A stretch of DNA of 64,000 bases, taken from assembly GCA_963678705.1 (NCBI GenBank), contig OY783209.1, positions 5,084,001 to 5,148,000 of the forward strand. Reading direction: 5' to 3'. Each line of letters opens with the position of its first letter. Positions within the stretch are counted from its first letter, which is position 1. Position numbers and translations under genes: made by a program. This stretch comes from Panorpa germanica. Lineage: Eukaryota > Arthropoda > Insecta > Mecoptera > Panorpidae. The notes under the pieces are model-generated. The model ran no database searches and was not told the origin of the DNA. It saw only the letters and a list, made by a program, of their open reading frames with translations. This document shows, piece by piece, positions 11,888 through 25,252 of this stretch.

Positions 11888-12902
11888 ATATAACAACTTA
11901 AGCTAAGAAATGAGTATTCAAATTCTATTCTAATTCTAAAAGTGTAACCCAGGTTTTTTGCTTGGTTAAGCCACAGTTATGTTCGACTTGAACAAAAATA
12001 AGAGTTAAGAAACAAAAGTATCAACAAGGTTTATAACAATTCAGTTAACTGACCAAAACGGCACTAAAATTGTTGTGTTTCTTGCGTGCAACCGTCCTAA
12101 TCACACAATTTCTATAATATTTAGTATGTGGCATAACCAAAAAGACAGCAGAACCTTGAAACATAACATTTGTGTAAGAGATACGTTTAGAAATATATTA
12201 TAAATAAATTCTCGTAATACATAAAAATATATATCTTGTTGAATACGAAAATAACAAATATAAAGGGTATATCATCTTTATCGTTATCGTAAAAAGATAA
12301 AGTCTAAGGTGCGACCATAGCAAAAACGGTTGATTTTTTCCAGTTATGAGACTTTACCGCGGCTATAATATGACGCTCTAACTTTAAAAACATATTAATC
12401 GAAGCAAATTTTATCTCTAGAACTAAAACTAGAAACAAGATCCACCTCTGGCTTACTTGTGAATCTCCAGCCTTCTCAGACGCCGATTTCTCTTCGTGTC
12501 ACTATATTTTATTAAGTACACATTATCTGAAAAATAAACCTTTCACGGTTATATAAGATTTTACTTGTAAGAACTAACCCCACCGTAAATTTAAGTTTGC
12601 TGAAGATCATGAAATATAATACATAATAAATTGATTTTAAGTTTTATAGTTTATGGCGCTTCCACGGAGACATAATGCTACATATATCTTGTGTCTATCT
12701 AAGATGTATATTGTATATGTATAGCATATATTGTTGATGTAGAATCTTGGTATATAACAGCGTTTACATAATGTGTTGAATGGTTTTGCAGATTGAAAGT
12801 TACGAAGTTTAAGCTACTGATGAGAACTTACCAAGTCAAAGATATTAAACAACTTATAAGAAGAAACAGCCACGGAATTTGTTATGATTAAAATTGGCGG
12901 TT
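11888..12902. other. AT-rich intergenic DNA
   Basis: Nothing recognised beyond AT-rich sequence. Confidence 0.5.
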
Positions 12903-13345
12903 CCAAATGCATGTGACATCACAACCGCCGCCAACCTTACAGCTCATAAATCTCTGCTATATGTATTTATATATCAAAATATCAAATATTATTTACAGCT
13001 ATTTCAAGGAACAATAAAATTCCAATATTATGTCTGCCGTAACAGGGTTAGATAAAATAAAAACTTATTATTCTTTGACTTCACTTGATTATTTCGACTA
13101 CCAACGACTACAAAACATTAGCACAGCACTGACCTACTCAACAAATAACTGACGTTAAAGTGCATTTCACGTCATACAAATATGGCCGACCATTTCCAGC
13201 GCTAAAACTACAATTCAAATTTTTAATTACTACATCTCCGTCAACATTTAGATATTGAATAAAATAGACACGCCAATACACATTTAATAACATCAATTTC
13301 AATCAACAATTGAAAAACGACCACTAAAAAATGAGGACACAAGCC
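12903..13345 (+). mobile_element. GGCTTGTGTCCT-family MITE, 5'-truncated copy
   Basis: Matches the distal roughly 440 bp of 15501-16101 and ends AGGACACAAGCC, the exact inverse of the GGCTTGTGTCCT start seen in the other two copies. The first ~150 bp are missing. Confidence 0.75.
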
Positions 13346-14016
13346 TATTCGCATATTCAATGCGACCTCTTGAAGTGGTGACTTAACAAAAAACGAGGAT
13401 TTTATTGTATCTAGTTAAAATTTGTTTTATCTCTGATTCACACTATTCAGAGATTGCAAGAAGTGAATGCTTATTTATGTAAGAGTCTCTTCTAATTTCA
13501 CTAAGTGTTTGCGATTTCTATTTGCAACTGATGTTCGCCTAAGCCAGAGAATAATGTACTGTATATATTAATACACATACATACGCCTGGGTCATGACAA
13601 TATCTACGAGCAAATTCAAAGTACACTATATTATTCTATTACTCTACAACTAAATGCAGCGTCCGGTTCAGAAACTGTAGATCTCTGAATTCGTGGATGT
13701 TCAAAGCTTTGATATGTACAATAGTCATTCTATTACTGATGGCCTCACTCTTCTCCTCACCCCACTTCAACACCTACTGTCCCTTCTCTCTTCATCATTG
13801 ACTGGAAAGCTTCAAATGGAAGTTATAGCTGTGCACTACTTTGTTTACGAGAATTTAATGCAGAATAGTTTAGTTCATAGAATGTTTTAAACAATGTTAT
13901 ACGAGAATTAAAGGAATTATATATTACAAAATTACAAAATCATTTACGTATTTGAAACAATGTTATTTCAAAAACATATATATATATATCTACTAAACAT
14001 ATATTTTGTTCATAAG
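13346..14016. other. AT-rich spacer
   Basis: No gene seen. A 65-codon frame near 13693-13890 covers a pyrimidine-rich patch and looks accidental. Confidence 0.45.
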
Positions 14017-14545
14017 TAGTGTTATTATTGTTGCCATCAAATCAGGCGTAGATATATATAGAAAATAAGTGTATGTCTTTTAAAAGCACATTTTATTTTA
14101 AAACCAATTTAATAATTCTATTTATATTTACAAATTTTAATTTGAAAATAATAAACACTAGCGTATCGCGCCAGTCACGCAGGTGTTCTTTACAGATTCT
14201 AATAACAATAAAGTATTAATTTATATTATAGAGTTTTTTTAAACTTTTGTTTAGATACTTTATTGGTATTTTTAAAATGTTTACAAATTTAAATGCACGT
14301 ATTCTATTTTTAGAACTGTTGTGTTTTTAATTTTTAAATGAAAACAAAAATTGTAAATAACAAAAAATTTAAAATAATATTATTTATGCAGTTGATCATT
14401 ATTTTTGAAATTACAATATACATTAATTTAAACGATTTTAAAAATTATTGTAAATATTTGATAGTATTTTAAAACCCATAGATTTAAGATGTTGAAAGAA
14501 ATTCATAAAATACCAAAATTTATTTTATTGAATTCTTGCAAATAT
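14017..14545 (+). repeat. 529-bp interspersed repeat, full-length copy 2
   Basis: Same boundaries, length and GC-rich core as 11359-11887. The flanking sequences do not match, so the two copies are independent insertions and not parts of a larger duplication. Confidence 0.8.
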
Positions 14546-14708
14546 CTTCATCCTACAGAAAATCGCTAAGTTATTATCAAGCTAGGATTTTCTTAATAAA
14601 ATATCAGTTTAGAAAACCTTGGATAATATACTTCATGTTTTATTCCAAGCATATGTGTCTATGTGTAAATATATTTTATCTTACTACGTCACTAGTATAA
14701 TACTGTAA

Positions 14709-14990
14709 AAGAGCGTTCTCAATCTGTGGTCCGCGGGCTGAATGCGTACGCACTACAACGTGAATGTAAAAAATTTACTTTTATCTCATTTTTTTGGATT
14801 TTGTATTTGCTCCCCCGGGCTGCAGTTCCTCCTCCGATCTGTATTTAAAAATATGTCATATATAACAACATTTAAAATGTAAATAAAATGAAGTAAGAAG
14901 GGCGAAAAAAGGACCGTGGTCGTAAGAAGCCCGTGAACTATTAATAAAAAATAAAAATAAATAACAACATTTACAATAGCTTAAAACGCT
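14709..14990. mobile_element. Possible hAT-type MITE remnant
   Basis: GCGTTCTCAATCTGTGGTCC near 14712, followed by CGCGGGC, resembles the common insect and vertebrate hAT end CAG.GTTCTCAA..TGTGGTCCGCGG. AACGCTG near 14986 could be the opposite end. No 8-bp duplication found. Confidence 0.3.
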
Positions 14991-15500
14991 GTCTCATTGG
15001 GTTCGATTTTCGCACCATCACTAGATCGTGCTGCGGGCTTTCAGCACAGATACACTTTTAATCACTAACAACGTTCTTAAATTTCCAACAGTTTAGGAAT
15101 TTCAACTACAGGGGCCGAAAACAAATGTGTCTTTAATTCCCAAAGAAGTTGGACAGCACTGGTATATAGTATTTGGTTATAGTAAAGCACTGGCAACACA
15201 AAGTATTGCCATATGTGCTTAAAGTAGTTTAATATGTAAAGTAACTCCACCTAGAATACCGTCGAAAAACTATTTATATCTTTTTTGTTTTATTAGCTTT
15301 TAGGATTTAATTTTATTAAGGATCTTTAAATGGCTGGCGTACATTTGCAGTAATTGCTTAATAATTCAACTAACGATTAGGGATTTAATTATATTTATCC
15401 TTGAAACTGTACACCTGTTTAAGTCAATACAAGATAGCAAATTAACTTAACGAAAATTGGATATACGTACTACCTAAAAAATTCATTAATATGTACAATG

Positions 15501-16101
15501 GGCTTGTGTCCTATGTCTTAATTTCTATAAAAGTGTAAGTGTAAACCTCAAATGTTTAAATATTTTTTAATAACTCCTTATATGTAAAGAGATATTAACA
15601 ATTAAAAAAGTCATTTTGACTCTTTAATTATTAAAGGGATTCAACGTTGTACACATTATAAATGCATGTGACATCACAACCGCTGCCAACCTTACAGCTC
15701 ATAAATCTCTGCTATATGTATTTATATATCAAAATATCAAATATTATTTACAGCTATTTCAAGGAATAATAAAATTTCAATATTATGTCTGCCGCAACAG
15801 GGTTAAATAAAATAAAAACTTATTATTCTTTGATTTGACTTGATTATTTCGACTACCAACAGCTACAAAACATTACTACAGCACTGACCTACTCAACAAA
15901 TAACTGACGTTAAAATGTATTACACGTCATACAAATATGGCCGACTATTTCTAGCGCTAAAACTACAATTCAAATTTTCACTTATTATATCTCCGTCAAC
16001 ATTTAGATATTTAATAAAACAGACACGCCAATACACATTTATTAACATCAATTTCAATCAACAATTGAAAAATCGAAAACTAAAAAATGAGGACACAATC
16101 C
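15501..16101 (+). mobile_element. GGCTTGTGTCCT-family MITE, full-length copy
   Basis: Begins GGCTTGTGTCCT and ends AGGACACAATCC, the inverse with one change. The body of about 600 bp is shared with 12903-13345 and 43584-44179. The 84-codon frame at its right end is not conserved among copies and is not a gene. Confidence 0.75.
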
Positions 16102-16128
16102 CATTTAAATACAGAAAATTTAATACTG

Positions 16129-16173
16129 GTCCGGGAATCAAACCCGAAGACACAGCAGTCAGCGTCTAGTCTT
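16129..16173 (-). repeat. tRNA-like SINE 3' half
   Basis: On the minus strand CTAGACGCTGACTGCTGTGTC is followed by GGGTTTGATTCCCGGACC, a T-arm with a B-box-like GGTTTGATTCC. The first half of a tRNA (A box, D arm) is not visible, so this is a fragment or a chance match. Confidence 0.35.
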
Positions 16174-19100
16174 TATGATTCTAATTATTTTATAATTAGT
16201 ATTATGTAAGCAGTATATTTCATTCTGTTAAATAAATAACACTGTTTACCAGGTACTTCTTCTACATTTCATGCAATAAAAATATCTTCTATAGAAATTA
16301 AAATATTCTTTTTTATTTTTCGGAAATCTTCTTGTTTGGTAAGCCACATCACTTTTATTTTCTGATCACGTATAAGAAGGAGATCCATATCCAGGGTTCA
16401 TCCTTGAAAGTCTCGAAGTCCCATGTAATGTAGAGTTCCTTCTATCGTCTCTGGTCCCGGACATCCCAGTCCCGTAGAGGATGAATCAGTATAGAACTGA
16501 AGAAACTTCTATTCATTTTCCTTGATTTTACGATTAAAATGCAAATGGATTTACAATAAGACAGCGTCTTGTATTACATTGTTATAATAGTACCAAGTGT
16601 ATATATATATGTATAAGTAACACAAACACACACTTAGAAGATGTAGTATTAAAGTATTGGTAAATTGTAATGGATAAAACAAATTAATGAATTGATATCA
16701 TTAGGGAATTGAACGAGAGGTAAAATTTCAAATAATTTATTTGTTGTTGTAGTCGTTATCTGAATAACAATAGCTAATTATAAACAAATTGTAAAAGTTA
16801 TAGATTAGACTAATTGTACAAGTGGAAAGTAATTTTTACCTGTTCTAAACATAGTCAAACTTTAACAATCTTAATCAAAATATATCTTGAAACATCAAGT
16901 TTAAGCTTACCTGATTTCGCATAAGCGTTTTGTAAATAATTTGAATAATATTGTGATATAACAATGGTAATTTTCTTACGATTGTTTTGAAAAACTTACT
17001 ATCATTAATTAAGAATATGATAAATATTATCCCGTAAAAGAATTACAGCAAGCGGTATTCGTTTCCTCATAAAATAAATTTAAAGTGATTTGCGTGAACT
17101 GGCAACATCGCACTACGCGAGAAGTTAAAAATAGCGTAAAAGCACAGTAAAGTAAAGAGCCGTGCGTAAAAAGCAAAGTGAACGAGTCGTATCTTGGTCA
17201 GTGTATGAATGCAACGTTGCCAGATTTAAAAAACAACGCAGTAGGATTATTTAGAGCAGTGTGCATCAACTACATAGTAAATAATTTATAAACCTGTTAG
17301 TTTACAAAGTGAAATCATTCCTTGTCCTTAAGTAATAACTTTAAAACCAATTAATTTACAAACCATATTAAAATAACAAGTGAGAATATCTCACATTACA
17401 TAGCACAACATTTAAACTACAATTTAACTTAAATTCACTAATTTAAACTTATTTAATCTTATAACTCGTATATAGTTAAAATAATATTGAGTACTAGTGT
17501 CAGAAATAAATGTAAGATGGTAGCACTAGTACATTAGAACATAGACTATCATAATTAGAGACATAATACAACTCCCAAATGTACCAAACTCTTCTTAAGG
17601 ACCCGTTACAAGCGTTACCACCCCTTCATAGAAGTCTCTTAAGGGCTGTATTAGACCCTAATGTCATTCTGTTCTACGCTTGGATTATCATATCTACGCA
17701 TGTAATGCCATCTATTATGCATATCGTATAACTAAAACTGTAACTAACTTAAATCATTATATACATTATTAGGGGTAGTACTACACCAGCGAAACGGTCT
17801 CAGACATTTATAGTTTGTTGAGGAAATTGGGTAACTTGTAATACGTATAAATATATGTAGGGTTGCCATATGTCCCGTATCTCACTACCCGTTATAGTCC
17901 CGTTTTACTATTTGTCCTGTTTTTATTCCCCGTTTTCTATATATGAGAGAGTCGGCGACGTTTGTCGGTCTTTTTGAAGTCATACCTCTTATTGAAAGAC
18001 TCTTAAAATGACAGTCCTTGTTGAAAGCCCTTATCGTTCCTTTTCCTGCATCTGAGATCCACTGCCATGCAATCATATCACATAACAGAGGAGTACTGTA
18101 CGCATTGTAACAGAGTAGTATGTATTCTTAATTCGTTATTTCTATTTCGAAACAAATATATTATATTATGTTTTAAATACATTTGTAACATACTGTAGCC
18201 TTACTATAGGTATATAGGATACAGTTTGAACAACCCTGGATTACGTAGATTATATAATTGTAGACCACCTTATTGGATAAGTTTAACCCTTGGCCTATTG
18301 GATATTATTAATCCTTTATGTTTTACATTATATCAAATCCTCCCTTTATCGAGGGTGGCAATGAGTGCAATCTATTATTCGGGAAAGTCCGTTTTACAAT
18401 AAAGAAATTTTGCTAAGTATTCGTTTTCAATCATTATTCATATTACAATTAACAACGCTCTTATGTGTGGAGAAGGGAATACCATAGCAAATATATTATT
18501 ATGACCTTATTCAGACATATAATTTATAGTACTTTTGTATTATTGCAAAATACACCTTACGATCATGAAAAGCTAGAAAAAAGGTAGTTTAAAATCGGCT
18601 TGAAGGCAATTGTGAATAGATACAATTTATTTTGTGCGGGAACTAAATAAAGTAGAAGAAAATTTAAAAGAGTTCCGAGAACTATAACTAATTTATAATT
18701 AATAAAATGTTACATATACAAAATGATAATTTAAGATATTTATTTAATTTTATCCATAAATTACAATGTAAGCAAACGAAGAGGAGTGGGGGGGGGGAAG
18801 AAATGTTCACAAAGTTTGACAAGACGTTACAAGGAGCAGTGAAAAGTAATAAGCTTTGTGACATTTTTAATCTAAAATTCGACGTCAAAGAAAAAGTATA
18901 AAAAAACAAGACCATATAAAACCTTTTTTCCAAATAAGTGACATCACAAAAAAAGAGGCAGCGTCTTCAATGTGTGACAAGGGCTACAGTTTGCTTTAAA
19001 GAAAAGTTCATAAGAAGAAGTCCACTAGAGCTAAAGAAAAACTATTTTGCGAATATATAGTTACAATTTTTAACTTTGTTATACTGTGAATATTTGAAGG

Positions 19101-19955
19101 CTAATCTCCTATATCTCTAGATTATGTACAGCAAGTTTGAGATGTCAAAGTAATACTTGTGAATAATGGCGGCAATTTTAAAACAGTCATGTCTTAGTGA
19201 TTCACGCTATATTACGCATTGTCAACTTTTGATAGTGCTATAAATTATTCTGGTGTTAGTCGGGCCTTCTATTGGACCTAAACATTACACAGGCGTTTCT
19301 ATTTACATGTGTAATATTGTAAATGATATAATTACGAACTCTATAGATTTATTGGGTAATTGTGTTCCGCCATATTCTATTGCAAACATTATAAGTGACT
19401 TATAGCCAAGTTTGTTAGACTATAAATGGTTTCGGAACCATAATGTGGTCATGAGATTTCTCAATAACCAATATAACTTAGAGGAAACTCAGGATCGAGA
19501 AATATTCGATTTTAAAGTTTTCTTACTGAAAGTCTATCCTATATATTCGTACTTGTAGTTTATACAGTAGTTTGTTCAGATCAAACATTTCTATGATACA
19601 CTTCTACGATAAAACCAACTAGAAAGTTAATAAAATGTTGTGTTTATAGAAGAAGATGCTGGTTCAACTAGAAATATGAATTCTTGTTATTTACTTAATC
19701 TGGGACTTTGTTTACTGATAAAGTAGGACTGATACTAAATAAATATTACTTCAGTTTAGTAGATTTGCTTTCAAAAACCCACAGATCGACTTATTCATAT
19801 AACCTTTCTTTATAAGAGGTGTTCTAAATGAGATGATACTATTTATAATTTAAATATCTAAGAAATTATTATAAATTAATAGTGATTATTTATTTCATCA
19901 TGTAGGAAGGTCCAATCTGGACGAAAATTTAAAATTTTGCTTTTTAGAGCATACT
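16174..19955. other. AT-rich intergenic DNA
   Basis: No gene supported. A (G)10 run lies near 18788-18797. A GGGTTGCCATATGTCCCGTA motif near 17860 resembles the end of DNA transposons, but no partner end was seen. Confidence 0.45.
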
Positions 19956-20035
19956 CATTCGGCTCCCATTTTGAAAATAAAAATGTAATCAGTTTCTTGT
20001 CTATCTTTCACAAATAAATCATTGAAAATTCAAAT
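19956..20035 (+). repeat. Fragment of the repeat that adjoins the 529-bp family
   Basis: ATTCGGCTCCCATTTTGAAA followed by ATGTAATCAGTTTC recurs at 21108-21207 and 28235-28345, there directly joined to minus-strand copies of the 529-bp repeat. Confidence 0.5.
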
Positions 20036-20056
20036 TTTTGGTTTGACTTTTTTAAA

Positions 20057-20304
20057 GGGCATCCATAAATTACGTCACACAAATGTCGTGGCTTTTTAAC
20101 TCCCCACTTCCCATTGCCATGTCTTGTCACAAATTGTCACATATATAAATAAATATATATTTTCTTAGTTTAATTTCGTTTGTGGTCTTCTTTTCGGAGG
20201 ACGAATTTTAGATTAGATGTAAATAATTACCCCCCTTGTCACGTCTTGTCACACTTTGTGACCTCTCCCTCCCCCACTTTGCATGTGACGTAATTAATTG
20301 ATAA
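20057..20304. mobile_element. MITE-like element with ATAAATTACGTCACA ends
   Basis: Starts GGGCATCCATAAATTACGTC. The right end reads TGTGACGTAATTAATTGAT, an imperfect inverse. The interior carries GTCACAAATTGTCAC and GTCACACTTTGTGAC palindromic words. A related end occurs at 51198-51225. Confidence 0.5.
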
Positions 20305-21107
20305 CATTTTACATGATGAACTAAAAAGAAATTCTAATTACCAAAAATGCACGACTGGATCATCTGAAAAAGCTTTAAGACAGTCTTCTAAGGAAACTGT
20401 TTTGCTCATTAGATGTTGTTGCCGTTTCTGATCTAAAATAATACCTAATCTTATGTATTACCTTATCATATTTCATAATTAATTTTTAATTATCCAAATA
20501 CAATCACCATTGGAATACAATCTGCATAATCACCGTGGCTAGAAGCTTAAGCCACGACCTTATGACCCGAACCTTAAGATAAATCACAAGAGCGATCCCT
20601 GACCCCCACCCCCTTCACACACACCCACACCTAGTGTGGATGCCGTCTCGAGCGAATTGTACATCGTTGTAGCGTGTATAATTATATGTAAATATATAAT
20701 ACAATTGATATTAATTATTTACCTGAGGCATAATTGTATTTAATTATACAGTCAACAGCAAACCTTCATTACTACATTTCCCTGGGGGTTGCATATTGCG
20801 CCTAGAATCATCACCACCACTATTACGCCACCATGGACTCGTTGGTAATTGTTAGTAACATGTTCTGAACTTTGAACACGGGTTCTGATAGTTGCTGAAA
20901 TATTTTTGTAAACCACATATCACTGTTTCTACACAAAATAATATGTTTTAGACTTTGTAGGTATTAGTAAGTGTGTGTGAATGTGTTTAGTAATTAATCA
21001 CAAGTAGATATTAAGGTAAGCTTCTACAGGATTGGATACACATTGCAGCTACTGTATATATGAATAAGACGCGATTGTTATATAATCCTTTAGGATTTAT
21101 AAAAATC
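20305..21107. other. AT-rich intergenic DNA
   Basis: No gene or clear repeat recognised. Confidence 0.45.
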
Positions 21108-21207
21108 CTAAAAATAAAAAATAAGAGTGTAATCAGTTTCATTTCTTTATTTTTAAAACTATAACATTCATAAAATTTTTGTTGTTTTTAGTTGATAATA
21201 ATATTAG
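21108..21207 (+). repeat. Repeat segment joined to 529-bp-family copy
   Basis: AATAAGAGTGTAATCAGTTTC and the following bases match 28250-28345. The segment runs straight into the minus-strand 529-type copy at 21208. Confidence 0.55.
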
Positions 21208-21563
21208 CTACAACTTTATTTCAAAATTGATTAACTACATAAACAATATTATTTTAAATTTTTTGTTATTATAAATTTTTGTTTACATTTAAAAATTAAA
21301 AACACAACAGTTCTAAAAATAGAACAAGTCAGAACACGTGAATTTAAATTTATAAACATTTTAAAAATACCAATAAAGTATCTAAACAAAAGTTTGAAAA
21401 AACTCTATAATATAAATTAATACTTTATTGTTATTAGAATCTGCAAAGAATACCTGCGTGACTGGCGCGATACGCTAGTGTTTATTGTTTTCAAATTAAA
21501 ATTTGTAAATATAAATAGAATTATTAAATGGGTTTTAAAATAAAATGTACTTTTAAAAGACAT
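21208..21563 (-). repeat. 529-bp-family repeat, shorter variant copy 3
   Basis: The reverse complement carries the GCGTATCGCGCCAGTCACGC core and the flanking AT-rich body. Its far end differs from copies 1 and 2 and instead matches 27863 onwards. Confidence 0.75.
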
Positions 21564-24500
21564 GGAAGGAAAATGCTCTCGCACACTGTGCCATTTTGGT
21601 TCATAATAATTAGAGCTAAACCACTAAATTATTTTTCTGATAGTAACGTCTCTTCAGTGACATGCCTTCTTTCAACAACCACTCCAAGTTGAATTAAATT
21701 CTCTATGTTCAAATAAAAACAACGAATCAGTTTAAATGGATGTTTTTCCTCCACTATTTTTACTACATGTTACTGCAGAAGAAGTTAATGAGTTTAAATC
21801 GTATAAAAACTATAATTTAATAAGAATAAACCTTGACTCGGGTAACAAATTTTAGAATAATTAAACAAAATTAATTAGACAGCGTGTTATTCCAATGCCA
21901 TTAAACCATTTTAATTAAAGAACAGACAACTCAACGTTTTAAACAAAAGTTTTTTTTTTTAGATGTTTTTTACCCTATAATGATTCTTTTATTCTTTGTT
22001 CTTCACTTCTTCAGTCAGCATTTACTGAAATTCTACTATTTAGTTTCTAGATTCATCTGTAATTCGTTAGAGCATGCAACGAACGATATACTCTTTAAAC
22101 TAGCGCTACTAGTTCGAGCTGTGTACGACGGCGACGCCAAAACCGACGCTGATACCGACGTTTATTTTTACTGCAAACTACATCTAAGGAGTAACAAATC
22201 ACTCATTGAACTAGACTCGTTTGCTTTTATTTCCTACTCATTGTGTTCTAATGTGCGAATGATGAACATGCATGCGATCACAAGCTATTTACATTAAGGT
22301 AGTTCCAGCGTGAAACCGAGCGTGAAAATATTTGACTGTTTAGAATTCTAGATAATTAATAACAAACACGTCTTTTCATGATCGTTTCATGGTGGTTCAT
22401 TGTAATAGTTATTAGGCAACGCTGCACGCAAAATTATCTCGAGTAGTGTAGCAGTATTTTTTATAATTTAAGCGGGAACAACCTAAACTAATGGAAAATA
22501 CATTTTTTAATAAAATATGTGCACTTATCTAATAGTCAGTTCGAGACTAACTCCTCACTTAATACAAGAAATTAGCAAATAAACAGGATAAACAAGTTCT
22601 TCTAACTAAAGGTCTAAGCTCATAACAGCTGCAATGACACCGAGCTCCGAGTTACGTGGTGTGGCTATTTCTAAACTAAACTGATGCTACTACAGAGAAT
22701 CTACTGCGCCAAGGTCATACGATCGACCACTGTGTACTGTGAACTCTTCTCTTTCGATGGTCGCTTCTCTCGAAGCTGTAAACATCTTAGTCTAATAGTG
22801 GTCTTCATTTGTATTAGATCTATTTTTTTGATTTACCGGAAAAATGTAAGTACTTTAATAGAGTAGTATATATGAAGTATATAGCAATTAATACTTTCCA
22901 AGTGCGCGGGTTTTTTTACTGGTTTAAGATCACCGAGAAGACAATGACTACATACAATAGGTCTTCTAAAAAACAAGCCGTTTCATCAAGTTGGTTATTG
23001 ACTAATAATTTAGTCTTCATTCGACATTCGATACCATAATCAGTTGACATTTTCATTTGAAATAAGTAGTTCACAAATTGCCCGTAGATGTCTCTTTGTT
23101 TTTCTGCATCCTTATGCATTGTCTATCCACCAGACTCTTAATGTAAGTCCACACAAGACCACAATCACCACTAAGTGTTTTAAGTGCTACTCGGAAAGTA
23201 TTAAGTGTTCTGAAATGATTCTACAAGTGAACGACACCTGATTCAGCTTGGTCAGTTGGCGTAATGGGCTCTCCACAGAGATAAAGACGTGTCCAATGGT
23301 TAACCATTGTCGGGAATCTTTAAATTCGTACTTTAGATGTGCAAAGTTTAAAAATGTTTGCATCAACAAATTCTTAGAACAGCTAAGGGTGCTTTTTTAA
23401 TATTTACATTGGTATTGCTCAGTTACTTTTCTAACAAATAAATTGAAGCAGAAGTGGTTAACTAGATTTGTAAGCTTTCCTTAAGCTAAGACAATGGCAA
23501 CTTATCGTACATTTCATCTATTTCTGCATCTGTATAAATACAAATTAAAAAAAAAAGTAGAAACAAATATATGTTATACTGGAAAATGTAATTGTTTTTT
23601 CAATAGTTTTCGTAGAAAGCTATAATACTGTATTTACGTTAATTGAAGAATTATTCAAGCGGAAACAGAAAAACGGATATAGCTAATGAGGTAATTGCTG
23701 TTATTTATCTTATAGTGTAAAACTAATACTGTAGAGAATTGTTTCTGACGTGTAAGAGAAATCAACCAAAAACCATATTGGTTTGGCATTTCTCCAGCAC
23801 AAATAAAATACAACTGAAACAGTCAAGGCTAAAAATTCATGTCTTACATTTTACTATATCGACAGCGTTAAGGAGCTACACCACTATACAAGTATAAAAT
23901 AGAAAAATAATAAGCCCGCTATTTTGTAGGTGAATAACTGACGTCCGTTAATTTTTGACGGTTTTTAAATAACCTATATTCTCTAAATTGGTGTATATAA
24001 CTATATCTAAATCTAAATTAATCCGTCCTTAAATAAAGAGCTGAATATATCCCACGTTGGAGCGGAAATAAGTAACCTAATTTAGAAAGTACATACCTGT
24101 AGCAAGCTTTCAATTTTCAAAAAATATTAGCAGTTAAAACAATATATACATTTACAATATAATTTACAACTTATAGACACGAGTATAGGTACTTTAAATA
24201 AAGAGATTGAATTAGTTTTATTAATAAAATCAATAAGGTTTTTCACACTTTCCCTGCTTTCAAATATCAGCCTATATTCCTCAGGCATATTACAGCCTTG
24301 TCTGTGCGATGAGTACCTTGAGTATCGATGAATAATATGCTTTACGTTAATGCATATTGGTTGAGGGCGCTCGCTAAATCCGGGCGCTAGTAATATAATA
24401 ACAACAGATGGTACATCTCCTTAACTTCCAGCATCTCACGAACATTTCTGAAAAGGATATATTGCATTCTAGCGACGTCCGCGTATCAAACCATCACACA

Positions 24501-25098
24501 GCTTCAAGAAGCGTCAGCGTTCTAAATAAAAGTATATACAGAAAATTATGCATTTACTGAATGTAAAGAAACATCGAGTGAGTACCAGTTTCAAAAAAGT
24601 GTTAAAAAAATATACGTATATTGTGTTTTATGTATATCTGATGGAATTCGACTGTCAGGCGAGAGAGAAAAAGAATTTATGGATTAACATAAAAATGTTA
24701 TATATTTTTCCGTTATATTTTCTTGTGAGTGTTTTAGAAATTGATATCTTATCGTAGTATTGAGTTCATAAATTATATTACTCTGATAAATACTATATAG
24801 CGTAGAGAGTGTTAATAAGAAAATAATTGAATTAGGGTGGTGGCTCTTATTTGACCAGAGGATAAAAGAAATGTACATCTTCTTCTTTGTATATTAAAAT
24901 TCAAACAACGTATGTTTGTGTTCACAAAACTTGAAAAGCAGTCTGTCGATTGATTTGAAATTTTGACACAACGTTGCAGTCGAATACGCGCGTGTTTTTA
25001 TAGTAATATGAAATTTTGACACAAATTTTGTATCTTTCAAAATCGAGTTCTTTTTTATCGATTCTTTTCAGTTCAGTTCAGTATGTTACTTTTCCTTT
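21564..25098. other. AT-rich intergenic DNA
   Basis: Several frames of 60-105 codons occur on both strands and overlap one another. None shows a domain, a splice pattern or a codon bias that would support a gene. Confidence 0.5.
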
Positions 25099-25252
25099 CA
25101 ATTTTATCTTCATTTGAATTTCGACAGGTGGAGTGATTTCGCCATTTGTAGTCGATAAAATAGACATTAATTAGTAAATGAACTCGTTAATGACTAAAAA
25201 ATCATACGCATCTTCAATATGATGTCAAAGTGACTCCAGAATGTTTATTGGG
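25099..25252 (+). repeat. CCCAGTAAAC-family element, 5'-truncated copy
   Basis: Matches the last roughly 150 bp of 1755-2008, from TTTATCTTCATTTG to the closing AATGTTTATTGGG. Confidence 0.7.

Noticed and set aside
11359..16101. Apparent 2.7-kb segmental duplication (529-repeat then MITE, twice in a row)
   Set aside because: The sequences between and around the repeats do not match, so the pattern is coincidental placement of two abundant families.
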